DNA from: Combretum micranthum
Taxonomy: Eukaryota > Streptophyta > Magnoliopsida > Myrtales > Combretaceae
Direction of reading: 5' to 3'
Assembly: GCA_024138025.1 (NCBI GenBank)
Contig: JAMXBD010000367.1
Span: forward strand, 434,001-498,000
Length of the DNA: 64,000 bases
Part shown: piece after piece, positions 34,706-47,370 of the stretch
How the letters are laid out: every line of letters starts with the position of its first letter
How positions within the stretch are numbered: the stretch's first letter is position 1
The notes under the pieces: model-generated
What the model saw: the letters and a program-made list of their open reading frames with translations, nothing else
Database searches by the model: none
Told to the model about the DNA's origin: nothing
Translations under genes and position numbers: made by a program

Positions 34706-37700
34706 TGTCACGCCCCAAGGGGTACCCTAAACGTAACAGTCAGCCACACTTAATATTAAAGCTTAAGGATGACAACCTTAGTTATTGCCAAAAGCTTCAA
34801 TACTAAGTGTAAGGCGTGCTTTCACAAATTTAGAGGACCATACATGGAATTATGAAGCTTAAGAAGATATAATAACAAATTAAGAAAAAAGGATTCATAA
34901 TATTCATTTGTTCAAAACAATAGTCTTACAAATCTTAGGGCATTCCCCAGCTATAAATAACTATAATCTATCACAAGAACATTTCTAGGAAGTCTATATC
35001 TTATCCAACACTAAACTTTATCTAGAAACTCCTTAACCAAAAAGGAAAATACCTGGCTGCAGGATCCAGGTGGCCTCAACCACAAATAGGTAAACTGTAA
35101 AAGATATCTATAGGGGTATAAGCTAATAGGCTTAGTGAGAACTATTTCCATAAATAAACTTCTTGTATAATGAAATTCAAACAAGTTATTTAAACAAACA
35201 AATAAAATGCAACATACACGTAAGTAAGCAAGGCATATAGTTTTCCGAGAACTATATGTTGAATAGATTTACGCCATCTATTCGGGGTTTAGTGATACGT
35301 AACTTCAAAACAAGTAGTTTTAGTTTTAAAAAAATTATGCTTTCGATCAATACCGCTAAGCATATTAAGTCTACTTGATTTGAGCCATGCTTCCGGACTT
35401 TCGCCAATCATTTAATTCCATGTCACCAAGCAATCGCTTTCGATCATAACCGCCAAGTGTTGCTTTCGACCTGAGCTACCATCCTTCTCACCCAAGGATA
35501 ATAACCCAATGTAATGTGACTCACTTCGTGGTATGCATGAATCAATTTATTTATGATATAATAGTATCATTATTATCAAATTTAAGGTGATCATAGAATT
35601 TCATACAAATCAAGTGTTATACTAAAACAAACATTTAATCAATTCCGGCCTCGATATTCTTAGGATCCTTTCAAAAAAAATTTTGCATACATATCAATTT
35701 GTCTTTTATTAATTCTAATGTGACTAAACTACAAGCACAATCAAGTAAAGTACTTAAGGAAATAAACTCACGATGCCATGTCGACACTTTTCTAAACGGA
35801 TGAGTCGTTCACACAATCCACTTAGTCAAAATAATCCTCGAAGTATAGGTATCCTTCTTCGGAATCACCTAGTCAAGGAAAATACTAAAAATGAGTATTT
35901 CTTGATGACTTTCTTGAATTTTGACAAAACAATGTCATAAGAACATTAAAGTTCGTATAAAGGAAGACTTCAATTTAAAATGGTCATAACTTGGTCATTT
36001 TAACTCGGAATAGCGCATATAATATATCGATTTCTGCCTATTCAAAAAGATCTATCCATTTCTAATACTATTTTTATCAAACTAGATCATTTAGGCTCCG
36101 AAACGGTGGTAATCAAATTCACCACGAATTTTCCTTAACCCAAAAGCAATTTGTTTCAAACATTAAATCATTCAAAAATTGTTTAATAAATACTTAGTTA
36201 TCCATATAGTTGAAAAATTCCTTTTTCATAGATACTTAGCTCATATTTTATCTATGCCCAAGTGTTTGTTGTCCAATCATGTTTCTTGGGTAAAACAATA
36301 TTAATTAAGAGTTTAGAAAACTATAGTTTACAAGAAATCCATGTTGTAAATCCTTTGAAATGAATATTTTGATTTCCTTTGTTTCCAAAGAATCACTTTA
36401 TACTTATCTTACTATTTTTCCTAAATGACTTTTCGATAAAATAAATTACTTCTTTTCTAAATTCTCAATGTTAGTACTACTTTTTCTATTTGTTTTCTTT
36501 GACTATTTATTTGAAAAATCTTGGTTTTGAAAACTCTCATTTTCGTTTTAAGGGGTTTCCTTATATTATGTTCTTATGAAAATATTTTAGTACCAAAGTC
36601 ATCTTCTTTTAAGAAAACAAAATAATATAAATATGATTCAAAAAGCTTTTCAAGAAATTTTTTAAAATTGTAGTGAGTTCTTCTTAAAACTTGGAAAAGA
36701 ATAACTTTACTTTTGTTAAACCATAGAATTTATATTTCATATAAAACCATTCTTAGGTGATAAAATCTCCTTTTTGTCAAGTATTATTGAAGCTTTAAAG
36801 ATTTTGGACAATAATCTTAATGGGCATGATTATGAAAAATAATAACAAGCAAAAATTAACATAAATAATAAATAAAATCAAGTATTGGGAGTCTTAACTT
36901 CTTCAAGGCTCATGGGACTAAGAAGTAGACTAATCCCAAAGAAAGAAATAAAATAAAGGAAAGAAAAAAATTATTTTGACTTGATGAGGACAAGTCTAAG
37001 ACTAGAAACCAGTCTTAAAACAATAAGAAATAAATAAATTGCTTTGTATGAAAATAAATAAATTGAAAAGCTTATATGCTCTAAAGAATATATGAGATAT
37101 AATAATACTTAGTTAGATATAATAACAATAATAATATTAACAACGTAAAATAATAACATAAACATTTTAGATATTCATGAACAAGAACAATACATAAACA
37201 TAGTGTAGCCTCCATAACATTTAGTTTTTGGAAACTCATACCATGGTCATGTAAAGTTACATGACATGAGAAGAAAGAACTTGTAAAGAAAAGTTTACCT
37301 AAAGAAGGTTTTTGAAGTATTATGTGGTAATGGGTTTTGTGTATGTAGAAGGTGATTTAAGATTATTTTGAGAGAGTTTTGAGAGAGTATTTGGAGAGAG
37401 TGTTGAAAGGAGAATTTGAGAGAGATTTAGTAGTAAATTTGTGGGTAGTAATTGTGTGAAAAAAGTGAAAGAGGAGGGGGGTATTTATAGGAAATGAGGA
37501 GTGAATTTTTGTGTGATTTAAATAAAGAAAAAAATGAAAAAAAATTAAGGAAGAGAGAGAGAGTGATGCGCCGGCCATTAAGAGAGAGGGGAGGAAGAGA
37601 ATTTATTTTGTACTTTTGTTGATTAAATGAAGTAATAAGTAAGGTAGATGTGAAATAAAGTTATGAGAAAGGTAAAAAGTAAAGGTAATAGGTTATGGTG

Positions 37701-38194
37701 TTGTAACAGTAGATGTTAGAAAAAGTAGAGATAAAAGAATAGTATATAATAGTAATGAATAGTGTAATGTAAAGTAGATATGACTAATAAAGTACCGGTA
37801 GTAAGAAAATACGCGTATAATGGCGATATTTGTTATTTTTATTTACCGAAAAATTATAAAATTGATATTTTTGAGAACATTACATTTTTACGAGTCTAAT
37901 GGTATATCCGATATATTTTTACTATTCCGAGCCCCAGGACACGTTTTTCAAGAACTGTATCCATTCGGGTTCAAAACGATTTGCGGTTTTACTAATCTAA
38001 TCTTTTTAAGCTTTCTTATGTAATTACGATCCATTCTACATATTAATCTCTTACTTACTTTCTCAAGGTTGCTTATATGGGATTGTCGGACTTAAACCAT
38101 TTTGTCTAACTAAGATTTTGTTGACTTTAGGTTTTCTGGTTGACTTCCAATTAGGGTTTAAGCTAAACCGATCCCAAAACTTTGGAGGTTTACA
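34706..38194 (-). mobile_element. Long solo-LTR-like element, family L copy B
   Basis: It begins TGTCACGCCCC and ends GGAGGTTTACA, the reverse complement of the ends of copies A and C, and is 3489 bp long. The perfect 5-bp direct repeat gttat flanks it, which shows that this TG...CA unit was inserted as, or reduced to, one LTR-bounded unit. It lies in antisense orientation inside copy C. Landmarks on the minus strand include a TATA box (reverse of 37481-37490) and tacgcgtattttc near 37810. No open frame of note; it is younger than copy C. Confidence 0.85.
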
Positions 38195-40299
38195 GTTATT
38201 CATATCTTGTTCATCTTCATATTATGATCTTGTTATATTATGTTGATACTTCTGACCTTACTCTTTATATGTAATTATATATCAGTATATATATTTAATT
38301 AGAGCCTAAAGCTCACTAATCTAACTCCTTATTATTGCTTTTGTTCCATTGCTTATTACTTATTTCATGCAATAAATAAGACTAATCAATCTCTGGTCTT
38401 AGACTTGTCTTTAATCAAGTCAAAACAAAAGGGGACTTGTCCATAATCTAAGTCCCGGGGAGCCTTGAATAAAAATCTAAAACTCCCATATTTTCTTATT
38501 TCTTTTCCTTGCTTGTTTCATGAGACTGGTATTATTTCAAGCCTCGAGAAGCCTTAAATTAATCTCAAACTTCCATAATTTTCTCTATTATGCTTTTCTC
38601 ATTTTCTTTATGGAACTTATCCATTTCTAAGTTCTAAGAAGTCTTGATAACAAGCTAAGACTTTCATATTTTTATTCTTATATTTGCTCATTTGATTTTC
38701 TATTCTTTTATTTTCCTATGTAAATTTATTTATCTCATTATATAATTATGAAGTTCATATTCATGTGTGGACATAAAAGTGATGTTGTTGTCCTAGTAAA
38801 GTTTCAAAAAAAGATTATGGAAGATCTTCTTTGCATGAATAAAACTAAACCATCAAAGGCAATAATATTCAACACTTAGGAAGAATTTTCACTAAGCCTT
38901 AGGATAATTATTTAACTACACTCTTTCCAAAACATTAAAATAAATATATCATAAATTTTTAGTGTTGATAATTCATTGTTATGTAAATTTAAAGGCTAGA
39001 ACTTTCGAGCCAGATATGCGCTGACTCATTTCGAAACCCAGATGGCTTTAATTGTAAAAAATAACCCTAGAAATAATAGATTTTTGGAATAGGTGGAAAA
39101 GACTACTGATATGCGAAATTCCAAGATAAGTTGGAATTTCCATTCATTAGAATTTTGATGTGAATAACATAATAGAATTAGAAAGTTTAAGTAGAACTTT
39201 CATGAAATATTTATTTCAGGTATTTCTTTCATTTAAATGACGAAGTTTTAGAGGATCCGTATTTGGAGGACTTTTATGAGTGAAGGATTTTTGGCAAAAA
39301 TGGTTAACTGAGATTATCTCCTACCTTTTTTACTTATGATTGTGAAATATATAAGCATATTGAAGCATAAATTGCTATTAACTAAATTGTTGTTTATTAC
39401 CATATTGAAGTGTTTGCTAAGCTTATGGTCGCCTTTAAGATCCCTTAATTACATTTCAAGAAATAAACTAATTAATTCATGCATATCACGGAGTGAGTCA
39501 CATTGCATTGGCTATTATGCCCTTGTGGGAAAAGAGTATAGTAATAGGTTTACAAGGGCCCGTAAGTCTACATGGGTGGATAGGAGCCCGAAAGAACCAT
39601 TAAAGGATGATGCAAGTAGGAGCTTAAAAAAACTACCTAATTAAATTGTGAAGTAGGGTCATAAAGGGCTCAAAACACCTAACGCCGAATGGAGAGCATA
39701 ATTCCATTCAAACATATGATTTCCAACTGATCATATATATTGCTTGCTCATGTGATTGATGCAATCCATATGCTTGTCTAAATAACTTGTTTGATTTTCA
39801 TGCTTCGAGTATGCTAATTTGGGAATATTCTCACTAAGCTAGTTGAGCTTATACCCTAATAGATTTTTGTTGTTGTGGGACCAATATCTCTCATACCTAA
39901 GGTCTCCATATATCCCGATAAGATTATGCTTTTGGCAAGCTTTTGGGGGAAATCTAATTAAAGACCCTAGAATAGTCTTCCTTTAAAATCTTTTTTATTC
40001 TAGTTATTATTATATGTAAGACTAAGATTACATTTTGATCCTTGGAGATTTATTGGGGGAATACTCCTAAGATGATGTAAAGAACATACTTTTATGATCT
40101 TGAAGATAAATGTTTATTTAGATTCTTGTATACCATATGTACTATCTCGAACCACATATCTCACCGATGTCTCCTATTACTATGATAGACGCCTTACATA
40201 TGCTGTCAAAGCTTTCGCATGACTTCGGGAAGTCATTCTTAACCTTTAATACTATATGTAGCGAACTATCACGTTTAGAATATCCTTTGTGGGGTGACA

Positions 40300-40738
40300 T
40301 GACCATTAGTTGCTTCTCCTATTTTTAGGCTTTTTTCTTTTATTTTTTTCCCTTCTAACTGTCATTGTAATTATTATGTATACATAGAAGTTTAATTTGA
40401 TTAAATAAATTTCATTTGTAATACTCATTTGTTTTGTAGGTATATGACTATGTCTACGATGAAGCAAAATAAATGTAATTAGGGTTGATGTGTTATAAAT
40501 TTCATTATAAATATTTACAATGTATTAAACTGTTATTTCGTTAATTCTATTATTTCTTTTTCATGTATTTTTATACAATGAATGCAATATTTTTAGTTTC
40601 TTTCTTCATCCACCGATCTTGCATTTAATTAAATTCAACTATGTTGTTTATTATAAAAGTTCATTTTGTTATTTAATTTTTACACTCGCAACATGGGTGC
40701 ATCGTCTGCTAGTATTGGATTAAAAGTTATTATAAAAA
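40300..40738. other. Intergenic spacer
   Basis: AT-rich sequence after copy C. The last part may belong to an old family E copy that the foldback at 40739 interrupts. No gene. Confidence 0.4.
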
Positions 40739-41285
40739 GAGTAAATTACAAAAATGTGACTTGTATTTTGGTATTTTTACAAATAGGTGATCTAAGTTTT
40801 AGTTTTAACAAATATAATCAGTATTTTTGTTTTTTTACAAGCAAGTAATCTGAATTTTATTTTTAACAAATACATGAACTATGTATTAATACTTTAGCGA
40901 ACAAGTAAACTAAATTTTGATTTTCGATTAATACAGGACTTATATTTTTACACTTTGTGGTAATAATAGAATAGGGACATGTGGCCTTTTTTTATTTGCT
41001 GATAATATTATTAAATAAATTTAATTAAAGTGGAAAAAGTCATTACTTTTATTAACATAAAGTTAAAAAAAATATAGAGGTTATGTATTTGTGGAAAATC
41101 ATAACTTAAGTAACTTGTTTGCAAAGATATTAAAAACATAAGTTACGCATTTGTTACAAATAAAACTCAATCACCTGTTTGTAAAAATACCTAAATACAC
41201 AGATAATTTATTTGCTAAAAATAAAAACCTAAGCTACTTATTTGTAAAAGTACCAAAACATTAGTTATATCTTTGTATTTTACTC
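40739..41285. mobile_element. Foldback MITE with perfect 9-bp duplication
   Basis: The 547-bp element begins gagtaaattacaaa and ends gtattttactc. Inverted similarity extends well over 100 bp (ttttggta-ttttacaaata at the left matches its reverse complement at the right). The 9-bp direct repeat ttataaaaa lies at 40730-40738 and 41286-41294. Tandem copies of a word like aacaaat-acct occur within each arm. It has no coding capacity; the 9-bp duplication points to mobilisation by a Mutator-like transposase. Confidence 0.85.
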
Positions 41286-41294
41286 TTATAAAAA

Positions 41295-41495
41295 AGATAA
41301 CTTACTTTCCTTTAATGTTTTCAATCTCTATTATATATTTTAAGTTTTTATGACTGTTATTAGTATATCTATAGTTTTTTCAAAGTTATTTTATATAAAT
41401 TATAGAAACTTATATTTTTATATTTCAATTCTATGGTCAAATTTTACATAATCTTCAATGATTCTATATAAAATCATGAGTTTGACAACCTTAAG
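41295..41495. repeat. Family E dispersed repeat, 3' part
   Basis: It aligns with 52595-52756: both contain ctattatatattttaagttttt-like sequence, tctatagtttttg/tcaa, a tagaaactcatattt-like stretch, and end in a gacaaccttaa-like word. Confidence 0.5.
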
Positions 41496-42434
41496 TGTAT
41501 TTAGTGATCTAGTAGTTAAGATGTCATACCAAGATATTTATATGTTGATGTTTAGTTGGTCCGAGTATTGACTAAATTCCAACCCAAGGACGGAGTTATC
41601 CATATGGTTAGCAAAAGATCCTATATGCTTGCTCACATATAGCATAAAGTTTAAAATTTGCCTGTTTATTTGTTGTCTACGTGTTGGTAAAATTGCCAAA
41701 TGTTTCCCTCCAATTCACTATGATCTCATTTACATGCCGATATAATGATTTGTATATTAGGGTCTATTTGGCATCCAATAGATAGCAGATAGCACACACT
41801 TTTTTCTAGATTTTTTCCAACAAATTATCCGTCAAAAAATACATATAGATAAAAAAACATATGTTAGTTCTTATGAAAATATCAAATAGATCAAATATAG
41901 ATAAAATGTAGCTGCAGATTAGAAACACCTTTACACATAAATTTTAGATACAGATATAAAGAAAAACAGATGATAAGTTCTACATGCCACAAGCAATTAG
42001 TTTCAGTAGGTTATTTATTTTTTTTTTTTTTAACACCATTTAGTGAGTTATCTTCTCTTGTTAAGCTCGGCGTGTAAGGATGCAAAAGAGCTAGGAGACT
42101 TAGCAGACTGCTTGATCTAGATTCCTATTTTGTTTATTGCTTAACTGTGTAATCCATTAACCTTTCTATATATTTTTCTTAACTACATAATTCATTTGTT
42201 TGTATTTTTTAGGCATTCCATAAGCAACTAAAGGAGTTAGAGCGCTAAGGGGAGAAAATATTATTTATTTTTTAACATAAATAGTGTATCGTATGAAACA
42301 GAACATGTGAAACCCGAATATTTTTCATGTACTGATCCTTATTATCCGATTTTTCACCAACTTTCGTAATTTTGGTTCCTCGAACTAGTATGCCTTGTTT
42401 AAGTATATATGAAAATTTACCACATGAAATTGTA
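41496..42434. other. Intergenic sequence
   Basis: No gene. A gggtctatttggcatcc motif at about 41760 looks like the end of a hAT-type MITE, but I found no partner end. Confidence 0.4.
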
Positions 42435-44170
42435 GGATAAAGGAACCAGAAGTGTTTATACTTTTCATTTTTGACAATTTAGTATATAAACTGTGCTAGT
42501 AATTTAGTAGTTATGGTTTCAATTTAGTATATCCGTTAATAGAAAAGTTAAAGTCATTACACTTCTTTTGCATTTCAATGCATTTACTTTAGTTTTATTT
42601 GCATTTTGGTTTCTATACTTTAATTTTTATATACTTTAGTGTCTATTCACTAATAAATTTACTAAAAATTAATATGTTATTTTTCTTAAGTGACATATTA
42701 TTTTAAAATTTAAAAGAAAGTTATGTAATAATTCATTGAAAATTAATTTTAGATTTTCAATCAATATATTATTTTTATAAATAAAGAGAAAATTATTTAT
42801 ATATGATAAGTTTGGTCGTAAATAATTTTTCGCAAGTAATATTCGATTTTTATAAAATCTTATATCACTAGAAAACTTTCAACATTAATTTTATTTGAAA
42901 GGATAAATGTTAAATCTGATACTTAAACCTCATACAAAAATTCAATTTAGTATTTAAACTTTAAAGTCAATCAAAATTTTTTGTTACTATTTTTACTACC
43001 TTTTTAATATCATTTGCTCGATTTGTAGACATACAATAGACGATATAACATTAAATTTTTACTAGTAGATCTAACTTCATTTAATACTCATAGGTATGTC
43101 TTCTACGATAAGAAACAGATCAAACATTGCTAGTAAGATAGTAAAAAATGTTATGAAATCTTTGATTAAATATTAAATTAACCACTTCAATGTTTATGTA
43201 CTTAATTAAACTTTTGTGTAAAGTTAATATGCTAAATTTGACATTTTCCATATTTGGAAGTAAGATTTTACTATGCGTTCCAAAAAAACATAGGCCAACT
43301 AAATTTGGAAACGGTTATTACTTGTAAATCATATGTCATTTTCCTTATAACATAAAATTTTAAACTTGTTAAATAATATACCTATATATATTGTAATATT
43401 TCTTTAGATTTTTTTTTTGTGGGTAATTAAAAAACCTTTGTGAAATTGTTCAAAAAGTCTTCAATCGAACTTGGGATTGAAAGATTTATATTGACTAACC
43501 CATGTGCCTAGATTGAGGGAGAATTTTTTAAAAACACGACAAAAGAAAATCTAAAAAAATTATAATATATAAAAATGTATTGTTCAAAATATTTGAAAAA
43601 CCATGTTATAAGGCAAATGACACTTGATTTACAAATTATAACCTTTTTCAACTTTTGATTGCTCTATTTTATCTTGAAACACTTAATAAGATCTTATTTT
43701 TTAATAAAATTGATGTTGAGAGTCTCCTAATGATATATAAGATTTTATAAAAATTGAACATTATGTGTGAAAAAATATTAACAATCAAACTTATCATATA
43801 TAAATAATTTTCTTTTTATTTCTAAAGACAATATATCAATTAATAATCTAAAATTAATCTTCAATAAATTAATGCATATTTAAATTTTAATTTAATATAT
43901 CACTTAAGAAAAGTAAAATATTAATTTTGATAAATTAATTAGTAAATTGACACTAAAATGCATTAAAATTAAAATATAGGCATCAAAATGAAAATGAAAC
44001 TAAAGTACAAGCACTAAAATGCAAAAAAGTAGTAGCATTTACTTTTTCGTTAATAGAAACACTAAATTGATATTAAATTAAAACTATAGGCATTAAATAG
44101 CTAAATTTGAAAGTTTAGGTACTAAATTATAAAAAATTAAAAAGTATAAGCACTTCCAGTGCCTTTATCC
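42435..44170. mobile_element. Large foldback element with a nested foldback in its left arm
   Basis: The outer ends are ggataaagg at the left and cctttatcc at the right. Inverted similarity runs through 42435-42900 plus 43250-43430 against 43530-44170, leaving a loop of about 100 bp. The left arm is broken by a second, unrelated foldback at 42901-43249. The outer flanks gaaattgta and aaaactgta agree at seven of nine bases, a possible decayed duplication. There is no coding capacity. The arms share the tagtacctaaact word with the repeat at 12446. Confidence 0.72.
42901..43249. mobile_element. Nested small foldback element
   Basis: It begins ggataaatgttaaat and ends with the approximate inverse of that sequence (atttgacattttcc). 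About 65 bp of each end can be paired with mismatches. Atttgaaa/atttggaa-like sequence lies on both sides. It splits the left arm of the outer foldback, so it inserted later. Confidence 0.65.
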
Positions 44171-47017
44171 CAAAACTGTATGATGGAGTCACTATAGCTA
44201 GTCGATCACGTGGGACAAATGCTGATCAACCCAAAAAGAGTCTTGATTTAATGACACATGTACATATGTCGTAGAAAGAGGCATGAGAGGAATAACAAGT
44301 AAACCTAATTTTTTTTAGGCACACAAGTGTAATAGAAGATTAAATCAAATAGACTCGATCAGTATTGACTCGTTTCTTCACTGAATAGAGGTTTTGATCT
44401 TTCTTGGAGATGTTTTAATAGAGTTCTCACTTTACTCTCAATCTAAATAATGTGTTGAATGACTAAAATTAGAAGGAAAGTCTCATATTTATAGAAGTTA
44501 GAAGCTGATATTAGCCTTTAGATCATTTTTAAGGATCCAATGGCTAGGATTGAAGTATTCTTTTATTAAGTAATGGGTTAGGCTTGCAAATGTAAAGAGT
44601 CTAAGGGCCTTTATAATATAAAAAAGCCCATTATTATTTTAAAATAGCCAATTTTTAATATAAAAGGTTTAAAACTTATTTTAATCCATATAGGCCCTAT
44701 TTTAGTCAATTGACGCCTAAATTTGCTTAGAAATTATTTTAGTCTACTTTTCATGCACGAGACAACCAAATAAGGCCGAGAACAAAATAAACCAATCCAA
44801 CGATCTTTTTCCAAGCCTACTAAGCTAAATCTTTTTATGACATCTCTTATCAGACTCATCTTCTTAACCTTGACACCATCCAGCCCAAAGATCAATTCCT
44901 ATCATTAAATTAGGTTTTAAGCCCAACTATCGAAATGTCCCTCTACAAAAACTAAATGCAAACTACTTAGAGATCATTAAGATAGCAAATAGTTATATGG
45001 CAATAAAATGGAGAGGATGAAAGGGGAAAATGAAACAATTGCAATTTTACAATCTCCACAAGGTCTATTATTTGGGCAAAAAAGAAAAGATAAAAATCTA
45101 TTATACATTGGGATGATATCACAATTATTACGTAACTTTTGTATATTTTCATTATATTTGAAATTTAAAGTTATTAAATACCATAACCAATTAAACTCAC
45201 TTGAATCTTGAAAGTTGCTAATTGTTATATACCATTGAGCTTATTTTTTAAATTTACTTCCTATGACATAATAAACAATCATTGGTCAAGGATTATAATT
45301 ATAAATAATGTAGTAATTAAACTTGATAAACAAAAGTTCAAATGGGTAGACCATCTAATAACTTCAAACTTTAAATAAGATTCAAATAGTGATTTTGACA
45401 CTATCCCATCCAATATAACCAACAATAGTTGTTTAGTTAATCAACCATTTGCTTGAGTATCTTCTGATGAAGACTTCGGGATTTATTAGATCATCTACGC
45501 AGCTAAAAGTGACCGACCCATCACACACTTTATTGATCTTATGTAGATTTTCAATTAATAAGAGATTGCCAGCTTTTTTGCCACTTCTTGATCCTTCCTT
45601 TTTGGCAGCCAAACCACGATAGTCATTACACATAATTACCAGGTTCAGTTGGTTCAACACAACATTTTATTTTTGGCATATTGAAAAATTTCAACCATAT
45701 ACGTTTATACAGGAAATTATTTGCTGCCCTTATGATGCTGTCTCATTCTTACTCAACGAATGAATATTTGATACATGTCTTAAAGTGATAATTATTACTT
45801 GTAATATTTTAGGGATTTTTGTTTACTTTTTATACATATCAAATATTTATTTGCTGGGACATGAATGAGATAAGCATCATGAACACAGCAAATTCTTATC
45901 CATTTACACTTATTACTATTCGTCTAATCGAGTACAGACAAATTTTTAAAACTTCAAAATGTCAATTTACCTTTACATAACTTCTACAACTGCTATTAAA
46001 ATCTCAAAGATAGAAGACGCATAAAAATATAATACCATACCATATCCTACTTACATGAAAAAAAACAAGTGGATGCTTATACATAAGGGAAGTGCACATC
46101 TGTTGCACAATTACCTTAGTATAGTGCTACCATGGGAGAAGGTTATTTCATGCTACAAGTTTATACTTGCTATGCTCGAGCCATTGTTTAAACTTCCATT
46201 CGCTTTAGGTAATTGAATCATTTTTTGCTATTACAATTCATAGTGTTTTATCTCTGTCTACACTTTACTAATGTTGCATTTAATTGATAGGAATGAAATT
46301 GGTATTATCTGTTTATTACAGCTTAGCTATTTTCTTATTTAATTTGTAAAAAATTCTACCATAAAAAATGTCTATTTCATGTAACATGAAATACATAAGG
46401 AATCTCTCTTCCATCTCTTCATCAAAGGAATCGTTATTCTTTATGAAAAGTATACGCCTTTTCAAAAATACTACTTCTCATAAAATAAAAGAATTACTAT
46501 TCATTTCTAGTCTTATTACGTTTCAATGAACTAAACACGACGTTAATAACTTTTGGATTGTATTTGTACATATCCCTTTATCTTGTGGACTGCATTAATT
46601 AATATCACCTTTGGATTAAACATGACGTCTTATATTGTTTCCCGAGATTTATCACTCTAATAATCATTCAAATTGGACCCTATTAGAGTCATATACACAG
46701 TGCCAAAATTGCTGAACCCCTAAACTAATCCATTAATATATTAGCAAACCAACCAAAATCAACCACTCACCGAACAATAAAATGCTTTTGTGGGATCCAT
46801 GTCAGGTAACCAGCCTTGAGCTTCAGTGTACAAACAATTGAGTCCTAGAATTTCCCACACACATGTAACCCATCAATGTATGTTAATCTATTTGTCCTGA
46901 GTTGTAAAGTGTCCTCATTATGGTTGGTCACGAACTCTTTTCAAGTACTTAAATGAGAAATTCCTGGGTGCTTAAGTGAGTGTAGTGTTGTATTCTTAAA
47001 TTGCAAAGGAGAAAATG
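44171..47017. other. Intergenic sequence upstream of MIR164
   Basis: No host gene recognised. The minus-strand frame 45660-45433 has MCNDYRGL followed later by LLIENL, faintly like the start of a gypsy reverse transcriptase (M-C-x-D-Y-R-x-L, then P-L-I-x-x-L), but the middle does not fit; it may be a rotted fragment. The promoter of MIR164 should lie in the last few hundred bases, but I could not fix a TATA box with confidence. Confidence 0.4.
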
Positions 47018-47138
47018 AAGGAAAGACAACACCATGCTGGAGAAGCAGGGCACATGCTAATGCCAAATTTGGGTCACTAACATAGGACCTAGAATTCATG
47101 CATGTGCCCTGGCTCTCCATCTTGGATGTCTTTCCTTA
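47018..47138 (+). ncRNA. MIR164: MIR164 primary microRNA hairpin
   Basis: The 5' arm carries a 21-nt sequence at 47038-47058 starting TGGAGAAGCAGGGCAC and continuing ATGCT, a natural variant of plant miR164. In the fold, 47048-47057 pairs perfectly with 47100-47109; pairing continues to 47038 against 47119 with only two mismatches, at 47044-47045. Outer pairing of aaggaaagac with gtctttcctt closes the stem. The expected star strand with 2-nt overhangs is 47101-47121. miR164 guides cleavage of NAC transcription-factor mRNAs (CUC1/CUC2, NAC1 and ORE1 types), acting in organ boundaries, root branching and ageing. The precursor is short, with a loop of about 40 nt. It lies 232 bp from the stop codon of the convergent DUF936 gene. 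Confidence 0.94.
47038..47058 (+). ncRNA. MIR164: Mature miR164 (5' arm)
   Basis: A 21-nt product starting with U, as is usual for AGO1 loading. It differs from the most common miR164 in its last few bases (ACATGCT rather than ACGTGCA), a form that from memory occurs in several eudicots. Confidence 0.92.
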
Positions 47139-47370
47139 TGTTGAAATTACATTCCTATGTTGAAAATGCAGGAGACCCAAGTTTAGAGGTACCGATCGTT
47201 TTTACTTGTATTGAGCATGCTCAAACATATCAGTAGTATAGAAAAGGAAATACCAATTATCAAATCGAATTTTCATATTTCAGATCATACTTGTTTGGCA
47301 CTTAACACATCCTGAATGTTGTGAACTTTACATGACAAACAAGATCATAATACATCCATTGTTTCATGAA

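Larger units (their letters stand above)
33669..40299 (+). mobile_element. Long solo-LTR-like element, family L copy C (interrupted)
   Basis: The two arms, 33669-34705 and 38200-40299, together align with copy A from TGTAATGACC to GGGGTGACA. Shared landmarks include tttacgcgtattttt with the ctattcat series, a TATA box near 34386, catgcatatcac, and cgcatgacttcgggaag near the end. The interruption is copy B. The 5-bp flanks aagta and tgacc do not match, so the ends may have been lost or the copy may be truncated. No coding sequence. Confidence 0.65.

Noticed and set aside
41760..42000. hAT-type MITE beginning gggtctatttggcatcc
   Set aside because: No inverted partner end and no 8-bp duplication could be found, so the boundary cannot be supported.
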